64,000 bases of DNA, taken from Marasmius tenuissimus (taxonomy: Eukaryota; Basidiomycota; Agaricomycetes; Agaricales; Marasmiaceae). The stretch spans positions 62,001 to 126,000 of the forward strand of contig JAQOTA010000012.1 of the NCBI GenBank assembly GCA_029532415.1, read 5' to 3'. Shown one piece after another: positions 55,340-64,000 of this stretch. The first letter of the stretch is position 1. Every line of letters begins with the position of its first letter. Made by a program: the position numbers and the translations under genes. The notes beneath the pieces were generated by a model. It made no database searches and had not been told where the DNA came from. It saw nothing but the letters and a program-made list of their open reading frames with translations.

Positions 55340-58300
55340 TCTTGCTTGAATTAGCAGGTTCCAGTGCAAGCTCGGACTGGTAACAATCCCGACCCGATAA
55401 CCGCACGCTGTCTTGTCCTGTGGCGCTGGTTTCTAATGTCGGTTCCTATCCTGAGTCTAAGATTCAACATAAGGTACCATTTCACCTTTCTTGTATCCTC
55501 TATGTTTCAGTGGGGATTTCAACAGCTTGGAGGGAGTATCATGTTAGATGGACCGGTCAAGATACAAGCAAATCTTGCACATGCATGTACCTAAGGAAAG
55601 GGTAGGTTATTCAGGAAGTGTGTCTGGATACTCTCAGAAACGGCCGCCAAGGTTTCTGTTCACTGTGTTTTGTCCAGACAGACACTTGTTCATGCAATAC
55701 TTACTCATACCGCGACACCTTTCTTTGATTTTAGTTCTTGCAATTGTAGATGGTGCACTATAACCAGGAACAGATCTCTACTAAAACGGATTGAGAGTGT
55801 TGCGGCCCCCGTGAGATTGAGTCTGCTCAAATAGGCATCACGTCAACTGTCCCGGGGAAAAGCCCGAAGGTTCAGTAATGCCATGCCTCCCGTCATGCTT
55901 GAATTGTGTATTCGACATTTGCACAGCGTTGACCATGCAGTAACAATTCTTCGGCACAACGGATTAGGTTTGTTCAAAAAACTTACGTGACCAGTATCGG
56001 GAAACCAGGAGTCCAAAAGTCCAGCAATACCTCCATTTCGTACTGACACTACCGCTTTGACAATCTAGTCAACTTTGCCGCTATGGGCGATAGACTGGTT
56101 ACCAAAAGATCCATATTGTATTCCTTCATTTGTTAGGTGACCAACCAGAGGACCCACCGCATCCTCAGACTGTAGCACCTGCTTCCTCAAAACTATGAAA
56201 CTAAAGGGTCGTAAATGTAATGTCTCCCAACCAGTTCCTCGGGCTTGGTCTTGTTGTCCCGACCTAGGATGAAAATTCGTGTCAGAATAAAAGTTTACGC
56301 TGTGTATGCGGTATTCAGGCTCACCAAGATCTCGGAGACGATCATGATTCAAGCCTGACCCATTACACCTGTAGATGAGATTCTGCGTAAGAAAAGAACT
56401 GGCGGGATTGGCGGGATTGGACGGACATGACTTTCAAGTTCTTGCAGAGGGGAGTATGCTCACAATATGCTCCTCTTCGGCACCAAGATATATTGCTCTT
56501 CGACGCCACGATATACTCCTCTTCGGCGCCATGAATCGCTGAATCACTTGTCAACATCGAATAGCGATCTCGTTTCTCAGCGAAGTTTCCCTCACGGGAT
56601 CGTACTGAACTCTCAAACAAAGCAAAGAATGCTGGAACAAAGAGGGAATAAGAACAACTTACGGTTTCAGTGTATGGTAGGTGGACCTACTTCGTTCACA
56701 CGCTACTCGTGTCAATCGCAGCCGGTTGCTGAGAATCACCGAGCTCTTGATTTGCGCTGTCATCAATGAATGCGGGGCCCCGGGACATGAATTGATGACT
56801 TGGACATAGTCCACTAAGTCCTTGATTCAAATGTTCCTGTTGAGATTCCGTGCGGTTCCATAGCCGGCATACGATATAACAGGGAAGCGCTGATTGAACG
56901 GTGCGAAAGCGCAATCGTCAAAAAATTCGTGCGAGAGGGGGCAGGGGGCATCAATGGAAAACGAAGTTTCAAGTCATCGGCTTTGAGTATCCATATTACT
57001 TTCGGCATAACCGTCCCAAATTGAAAACATCTTTTGATGGATTCCGGCACGAGGAGCTTGGCTATGGCGGGAGTTGAGGCGATTAAAAGTGCCGAGAAAC
57101 CAGCTTCTGTGTGCGGTTCTGAGATAGCCTGTATACAGCGCGACGAGAATGAAGAGGGGATCGATGAGCGTTACCCAGCACAATTTCAGGGGTTTCAATG
57201 GGATGGCTCAATCGCTCCGTTTTTTATTTCTCAGATAGCCGTACTGGTTATTCGTAGCCCAACCCCGTGAGCGCTTCCGATAGCTAGTGGTGTACGTTAG
57301 CTTCTGAGTAAAGTAGCAAAGGATGCGATGCTAACCGGGAGAATAATACTCACCTTCATCCTCAACCCCCGTATCTTCTCCCTCTGGATCCCAGTCAAGT
57401 CGCCAATAGCATCGGCTCTTCTATGTGATGAGACCTCAGCGGAGAGTGGACAAAGAGCCATAATTCCATAAGATGGTGTTTCCTTCTACCAACACAGGCT
57501 CAACGGCGATGATAGACATGTGAATGGCAAATGGAGGATGTACGAATCCTTCATTTTGAGCATCACATCTCTGGCCGTAGATGATACAATTAAACTCTCA
57601 TATAAGAACGCACAAGTAGGTAAATTTTCCACTGTTAGTCCGCGGCGACCGCTTCGAGAACCGAGTCTGGCGACTAGTATGAAGGCAACCCTTGAGGCCT
57701 GCACCCGCTGCTCCGAGCTCGTAGTGATGGGGAGTTAGGAACAAGGTTCAACTCAAAAGTCTGAGTAGAAAAGTGAGCAACCCGGCGCGTTTAGACAACG
57801 TTCTGAACCTCCAGTATTCACCCGACCAGTTTGGATGGACACTGGAGACTCAGTTGGCTGAATTTGACGGAATACTAGTAAGGTGGAGTACGCCAAACTC
57901 GTATGGGTGGGTTAAACCATACCTTTTCAATTTGAGACTAATCACTTTCTCATGGTAAGCTCTTTGGCACGGGCGTAGTGATCTCGTCAACTACGCTACA
58001 GAAACGTACCGTGGCCACTTTGAAATTCAATTTCGCTTGGTTCTTCGAAACGAGGGCGTCTATTTACCACCGACAATGTATTTGCGGCGTCTTGATGAAC
58101 AAAGGCAATGCTACATTACACTTCAAGCCTTTCCCGTTCCTCCTCAGTCATTATTCATGAATGGACGGTCCTTCTGGATAATTTTGACTGGAGAGAACCC
58201 CGCCACGCGGTATTGGATCCCACTCCGACATGAACAGCAGGAACGGAGTGTTGGCCCTCTGGGCTTCCAGCACAACACTCTATTACCCATTATAGCCGAT

Positions 58301-58485
58301 GTGATCTTACTCTCACCGCCTTTGGACAGGTGAGCGATGCTCTTAATATAGCGGCATTATGACTGGTGGTAAGCCTTGGGATCGATCAGTAAGTTTCCGT
58401 CTCTAGAGGCGCCGTTTCTCTTTCGAATCGTAGCCCTTACTCTGATCGGCGCCTTCTACAGCATTTACTGCACAGGCTCGTAATA
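55340..58485. other. gene-poor stretch with unassigned coding-like pieces
   Basis: No complete gene. On +, 58017-58333 reads ETYRGHFEIQFRLVLRNEGV, then YLPPTMYLRRLDEQRQCYIT and onward to a stop, preceded by an acceptor-like CTACAG. It looks protein-coding, but no upstream exon joins it in frame. On -, 56352-56065 and 56040-55990 contain short similar-looking pieces (SVRNGGIAGLLDSWFPDTGH before a GTAAGT). Families not recognised; these may be parts of broken genes. Confidence 0.35.
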
Positions 58486-58555
58486 TTCCCGCTACTGACG
58501 TAAGGAAGTAGAAGGGTATTTTCCCGCTACTGACGTAAGGAAGTAGAAGGGTATT
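58486..58555. repeat. perfect 35-bp tandem duplication
   Basis: Two adjacent copies of a 35-bp unit starting TTCCCGCTACTGACGTAAGG (58486-58520 and 58521-58555), identical by eye, so a recent event. An A-run follows close by (about 58567). Confidence 0.85.
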
Positions 58556-58665
58556 TACCATGGCGAAAAAAAAAAGCTCGCTTCGTGAGAATTCTGCCTT
58601 TTGGCGCCCAAAACGTGACCAACAGACGCCGTTCATCCTCGAAAGCGCCGTCCAAGCGCCATAAC

Positions 58666-59700
58666 ACTCAAATCTAGCGCCATCCATACAAATTTAAGCG
58701 CTACTCCGTACCGAATTTCTCTCGATGCAAGGGGGGAAGAATGACAGCTCGCCCATTCAGTCGGTGAGGCTTGGCGCGACAAAAATTGGCGCCATGTCAG
58801 CCCGTTAAGCGCCATGTCAATCTTTTAAGCGCCGCTCATGCCGTTTATAAGCGCTGTCCCTCGCTACGGTCCTGGATGACTCTGCCACAGCGCAGCTTTC
58901 TGTTGGGTCTTCTTAAGCACTCAGAATCTAGCGCCATCCATACAAATTGAAGCGCCACTCCGTACTGAATTTCTCTCGATGCAAGGGGGGAAGAATGACA
59001 GCTCGCCCATTCAGTCGGTGAGGCTTGGCGCGACAAAAATTGGCGCCATGCCAGCCCGTTAAGCGCCATGTCAATCTTTTAAGCGCCGCTCATGCTGTTT
59101 ATAAGCGCTGTCCCTCGCTGTCCTGCACAAGTCTGCAGCGGCATTTGACTCAGGCACAGCTTTTGGTCGCTTGTCCTCATTCCTCCATGATGCATGAACG
59201 TTGTCCATTTTCCCTACTTGGCCTTTATATTTCATTCGTAGCCATGAAGATTAGGTCGCGTATTATGAAGGGGGATTGTGTATTATATACTATTTTTACA
59301 AGTTCATGGTGGTGGGAGAGTGGCAAGCGCTTAACGGTTTCAAAAGGTGTCAAATACAGGCAAAACCACGTGCTCCGTCCGGCGAACCGAACCATTGGCA
59401 ACCGAGTCCCGACCACCATCGCACAACGCCCGTTCACTCATTTCTGTCTCGCTCGCTAAAACCAACCTCTTACCCTATCCACCTAAAAGTCCCTCTTCCA
59501 TTATTCTTTCCATGCAAGGGGGAAGAATGAGAGTTCGCCCATTCAGTCGGTGAGGCTTGGCGCGACAAGAATTGGCGCAATGTCAGCCCGTTAAGCGCCA
59601 TGTCAATCTCTTTTGAGCGCCGTTCATGGCGTTTATAACCGCTGTTCCTCGCTGTCCTAGACGGCTCTGCAGCGCAGCTTTCTCTGTTGGGGTCTTTCAA
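58666..59700. repeat. AGCGCC-rich repeat, two tandem 252-bp copies plus a third
   Basis: Copies start at 58666 and 58918 (period 252 bp). A third partial copy lies at about 59508-59700, separated by about 340 bp of other sequence. Shared blocks are CGATGCAAGGGGGGAAGAAT, CGCCCATTCAGTCGGTGAGG, CTTGGCGCGACAAAAATTGG, CGCCATGTCAGCCCGTTAAG and GTTTATAAGCGCTGT. The hexamer AGCGCC/GGCGCT recurs many times within each copy and also outside (58441-58665). No coding frame or terminal inverted repeat was found. Confidence 0.75.
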
Positions 59701-59760
59701 GTTTGTTTTTTTCTCCTTCCACACCACAACCCTTTTAAGAATGCCCCCAGTTTAGCGCCT

Positions 59761-60611
59761 ACCATTAACGCTCAGAAATCATAAATCATCCCAACTCGAT
59801 CGACATCTTTCCGTCGTTCGGGGCGTCGCTGTGGCTCTCCCAAAAAATCTCAGCACACACTGACACCGCCGGGAACATCTATGTGCGTAGTCCCGTAGTT
59901 GCAGGTACTTGGCTCAGAGTCTTGCTGGATGACATCCACGCGGCTTGGATACTCGCACTCAATATTTCACGAGGCTCTCGAAATTTCCTGTGAGGTACCT
60001 GTCTACATTCCCTCCGAGTGCGGTAGTGTGCAATTATTCATCATGCATCATATCATCAGATGATGTTTGGCGTCCTTTGTTCCATTATGCTCTGACCGAT
60101 CAGAAAGCTCGGAATATGCTCTCAGCTCCGGCAGCCCGACTCAACGTTGGTTATGGACTGTAAGTATGTCGAGATGGAGTTTTGTGAGTTGGTTTCGTTT
60201 ATGACTTGATATCTCATTTTTGTTGATGGGCGTGTCGTGGTAAGTACCGCAGGAGTAGACTGATACCGGGGTAAATTGTATTCCTGATTCCAGACGGGTC
60301 TGGTTCGTTTCCACCAGATACATCTTTACATGGCCTTCGACGCCGGTTTCTTGCATTCGCGATCATGGATCACCCGATGATTCATTACTGCCCAAGTCGT
60401 TCAATGGTCCCGTGAGTCATTCAGTATTTCGAAGAATGAACAGCCCAATATCTCTTCAGACCCTATGGTTTATTTCTTTTCTCCTAGTTTTATTTCTATC
60501 GTTTTTATTCACTCCGGGGTTTCAGCGTTTCCCATTTGTCGAATCAGGGATTCGGTGCGGTGTGTTTTCTTCAAATACTGAAACTTTGATCTTGGTTTCG
60601 CAGTCAGGACG
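59761..60611. other. intergenic stretch upstream of the last F-box gene
   Basis: No supported gene. It would contain the F-box gene's promoter and leader. A hydrophobic open frame just upstream of 60612 overlaps the leader and is not supported as coding. Confidence 0.35.
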
Positions 60612-62196
60612 ATGTCTAATCCCCCGGTAAGCAGCTGGTATGTTTGTAATATGTTAAAACTCACGATACGTATTAGATTGTGGATAGAGTCCCCGTTGAG
60701 ACAATGGACGACATCTTTTCGTTTATGTCTTCGCAGACGTTGAGCTCTGCCACCAGAGTATCAAAACGATGGTATGCTTGCTCTTTTGGGTGGGCACATC
60801 GTCGCATCACTATTCCCGACGCGGCCACTTTCGGAACAGCTTTCGCCTTTTGGGACGGTGTGGTTAGCTGTGGCACAGATCAGTCGTCTGTTGAACCCTG
60901 GAATGTGGTATCCGTTGGGCGAGAGAGGATGTTGGCGACTCCTCGTGCGGTCACAATTGGTCAGGAAGTATCGGGAGGTATCTCCCGCGCAGCCCCCGAT
61001 GATCGAACTTTCGATGACCTGGATGATTTGTTTTTGCTGCTAAATGCCTTTCCGAATGTAACGGAACTCACCCTTCGCGCTATTCCGAAATTTTCGTTCA
61101 CACGTTTGCCATATCTTCTCGCCCTACTCCCGAACTTGTTGTCGTTGGCGATTGAGTCTACACCCCGGTCGGATCGTTTGTCTTGGACAGGTCAACGGCA
61201 CACCACAGTCTTGCCGTTGTTTTCGTCTACGTTGCGATCCGTCTCTTTGTTCGGGTTGAGATCCTCAGTTCTATCACGTGCTGAGTGGGAGGTTCTCTTA
61301 TTACTGGCGGAGGCTCCTTCTGTACGTGTGTTGGAGTTCGACCTCCGTACTTGGAAATCGTTTTACGGTCACTGGGCATCGTCGGCACGCGTCGGAAAAC
61401 GTCGGTATCTCAGGATGCACTGCAGTGAGGACGGTCGAGCTTTGTTCCTTGTAGGAAATGGGTCTTTGGAGTCATTTCGCCTGCTGCCCGATGTTCAAGC
61501 ATGCAGTCTCAGAGCGCCTCCACAAAGTTGCACTCTGTTGAAAGATGTTGGGATCTATCTACGGCGATCTGCTCAGAGTTTACGTTCTTTGAACGTATTA
61601 CCTGGAAAAGGAGAAGTTGGAGTCCCCCATGGTGCCCTTTGGAAGCCTTTCAATCAGTTGGTCCAATTCGTAGGGTCTCCTCAGAGCTTTCAGCACGTGG
61701 ATCACCCGACTCTGATTTGGGAGAGTGTCGCTTTTGTTGGGGATGGTGGGTTCTCTGTGATCGGTTCTGGAAGGTTTGGCGGACTTCGTCGTCTCGTCAT
61801 AACGGTCGCCGACGATAGGGATATCCCATTCGTAGTAGGGTGTTGTCCCCATCTCGAAAGTCTTCGCATGACTGTACGCAGAGGAGATGTGGTAGGTCCT
61901 TCAATTTTAAAGGGTTTTTTCGCTCCTGATGTCAATCTTTTTAGATTGCTCTTTACAATTCAAAATCGCTCACTTGCATCTCTTTGGGGTTCTCCGCGAT
62001 TGTTCATCTCCAGATCTGTTTCTGGCGTGAAGTCGGGGTTGGACAAGCTTATCAGATTTTCGAAGAATGGGTGCGCCTGTTCCCGCTTTCCATGAAAACA
62101 CTGCAGTTTAGCCACGTTTTGAATGACTTTGTCTTGAAATGGAAGCGTGTGCGAACGGCACAACCTCAGTGGGTTGAGGTATTTCAGAATGCGTAG
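60612..62196 (+). CDS. F-box protein with 15-nt first exon (493 aa)
   Basis: Exons 60612-60626 (MSNPP), 60677-61891 and 61945-62196, all in frame across 50- and 53-nt GT-AG introns. The main exon has no ATG before the F-box, so the tiny first exon supplies it: PPIVDRVPVETMDDIFSFMS, then ATRVSKRWYACSFGWAHRRI. The last intron restores a long frame ending WKRVRTAQPQWVEVFQNA; without it a different, shorter tail would be read. The body has leucine-spaced segments (FPNVTELTLRAI, LPNLLSLAIEST, CPHLESLRMTV). Probable SCF substrate adaptor. It is not closely related to the other F-box families in the window. Confidence 0.8.
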
Positions 62197-64000
62197 TCAA
62201 AGGTTTATAAATAGTGTATTTTGAGTACTCCTAGAATATCGTCATTCGGATGTTTGTACAAGAATCGGCGAGCACAAGCGCCCTTTGAAGGTACAAGCCT
62301 ACGGGAGACAAACGTATGGTATTCCGTCGCAAGGAATTTGAAGCGTCGTCGGTGTTCCCTTACTATCGATGCCGTGGAAATTCGAACTTTGGCAGTTTAG
62401 GGGGAGTGAGACGGTAGGATGGATAGATAAGGGGCAAAGAGCGAGGGAGTACGCGAAAACAGAGGATGAACAGGCCGGAATCAACGACATATGACGTGTA
62501 CGTGTGCTTGAAGTCTGAAGTTCTCGACATATCGAGTTCTCGGCATCAAGAGGATGACTAGGGCAAAAAAGTATCGATCAGTATTCGTTGTGGGTTGTTT
62601 GTTGTGAAGAGTACCGAGTACCGAATATTTTTGTCCATGAGGAACATTTGGATCTTTCTGTCATGGTATAGGTGAAGTCAGGGTGACTGCGAGAACGAAA
62701 AACGGGGGACCTACAGTATTTTTCTAATTGGAGGTGGAATTGAGGGTTGGGCTTGTCTCGATATAAGATCAACTCGTCTGGTTGATGTTGCGCGAACCGG
62801 ACATCTGTGGTGGGGTAGAACCAAACCGAACCCATTCAGTTGCTAATTAGTTCGTTCTGATCACGAACCCCGATACGCAGGGTCGTAGATGTCCCGGAGT
62901 CGAAGATAGTTCAAATCTCTGGAACGCTTGATCTTCTGGGAAATGAGATGTCAGGACAATTCTAACGAGGGTAAACATGGCCTTACCGCGTTGAGTGACA
63001 TGGATGCACGTCGGAATTCCGAATACGACGTCTTCAGAAAGTCCAACGATCCTTGGTGTATGTACGTGGAAGGGCTACCGGTGAGAGAAAAGAACACTGG
63101 GGACTTGTGAGATTCCTGGCGTATTGAGTTCATGTCGGCGGAGGGCCGAGGCTTTGTGGTTGCGAATATCTGGCCGCAAAGCGTATTCCTCCACACCGTG
63201 TAAATCGGGACTGGCAACTGATGTCCCGTCGATTCAAGGATCGCAAAGGAGTGTCTGACCCAGTAGGTGCTCTGCTTTGCTTTCTCAGTAGCCGTGGGGA
63301 CGATAGGTTCGGCGGTTGCACGACGGAGTCCCGGTGTTTCTAAGAGGTAAAAGGCAGGGAATGAGCCTATACTGGTCCCCATACAAACCGATAGCGAGAC
63401 CCTTGAAAGCTGAAACTTGTACTCACGGCTGCCGAGCGTGGAATAGGTATAGCACAGTCTGACTCCACGGAGAGGAGAGACCGGTCGCGCCAGCGACGTT
63501 TGTGGCCTCATGAGCCTGGTCGATACGATTACAGGGTCATCGGACACTTCTCTGGCCCTTCGAAACTGAACGTGTGAGGTGTTTCTGTGGCCTATGTGGT
63601 CAGGTCAGGCGTCAGCGAGTGTCCGAACTGGTGGTGAGACCCTACCAGAATTCAAAATGAAGGTTCGTGAGGCAACGAACCGGTATCGTGTACGAACTGA
63701 GCATCCGGACCTTGTTGAAAGTTCGCGAGTTCAGAATCGAGAATTTTGCTTTCCGGAGGTTGGGGCCCGAGGTCAGGGTCTTCTTTTCAGGTTGGTATTC
63801 TTCTGCGAAAGACGAAAGACCGACGAACTCAATCGTTCCCGAGACCAAGTCAGACTTGTTGAGGCTATGATCAGAACAATCGGCCTTACTTGCGACAGCC
63901 ATGCCGTTCGATGAAGGGGCGAGTCAATACGATAAAGACGACCCTTATGTCGTGTTGATTTTAATAAGTGTGGAGTGTTGACCACAAAGAGTTGAATGGA
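62197..64000. other. gene-poor end of window
   Basis: No supported gene. The longest frame (63547-62951, -) starts only with GTG, and shows no recognisable domain or splice context. A gene continuing past the window edge cannot be excluded. Confidence 0.35.

Noticed and set aside
57773..57958. Possible HNH-nuclease fragment (LDNVLNLQYSPDQFG)
   Set aside because: Only a short resemblance, no catalytic histidine cluster, and no in-frame exon to join it.
60412..60630. Hydrophobic open frame upstream of the last F-box gene
   Set aside because: It overlaps the first coding exon and leader of that gene and has no ATG in good context.
62951..63547. Open frame of 198 codons on -
   Set aside because: Starts at GTG, no domain recognised, no supporting splice signals.
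1..64000. Intact retrotransposon, DNA transposase or CRISPR array
   Set aside because: No reverse transcriptase, integrase, transposase or regularly spaced repeat array was found in any frame.

Overview
The window looks like nuclear DNA from a mushroom-forming basidiomycete, most likely an Agaricales species. Reading frames are cut by many short introns (about 47-77 nt, GT-AG, often with a CTAAC/CTGAC-like branch site). Gene content is typical of Agaricomycetes: expanded F-box and MYND-finger families, a large group II PLP decarboxylase with a C-terminal appendage, and a cyanovirin-N homology (CVNH) lectin. There is also a lineage-specific protein whose N-terminus has the NSLFPNSRH...VAGRDQ signature. 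No operons, Shine-Dalgarno sites or bacterial features are present. Exon structures below were assembled by hand from splice signals, frame continuity and paralogue comparison. Several lie well outside any single open frame.

Left part (about 3.6-26.3 kb): three paralogous MYND-finger genes on + (4201, 7550, 19586) and three paralogous F-box genes on - (ending 9758, 21779, 24123). Two of the pairs sit tail to tail only 95-114 bp apart, so a MYND/F-box couple seems to have duplicated as a unit. A decayed F-box 3' end remains at 17.9-18.5 kb. Five of the six promoters carry the same 10-mer, GTGTACAAAC or its complement. A 441-bp hAT-like miniature element with an 8-bp target duplication sits in the promoter of the third MYND gene. 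Between the couples lie a frameshifted unrecognised gene (12.6-13.3 kb) and an 11-exon lineage-specific gene (15.4-17.8 kb).

Middle part (26.3-46.7 kb): a long gene-poor stretch, a low-complexity 218-aa gene, and a small secreted-protein gene with a stop codon just after the signal peptide. Then come an F-box gene, a second F-box family with an N-terminal coiled coil (three intact copies and two remnants), and an intron-bearing tRNA-Asp(GTC). A 1117-aa PLP decarboxylase resembling the calcium-activatable noncanonical aromatic amino acid decarboxylases of mushrooms is embedded among the F-box genes.

Right part (46.7-64 kb): mostly gene-poor. It holds a five-exon gene for three CVNH lectin domains fused to a long helical C-terminus, an AGCGCC-rich 252-bp repeat, and one more F-box gene with a 15-nt first coding exon.

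Functional links are inference. F-box proteins would act as SCF ubiquitin-ligase adaptors and MYND fingers as protein-binding modules. The shared promoter motif and repeated tail-to-tail layout suggest that these two families are regulated and inherited together.
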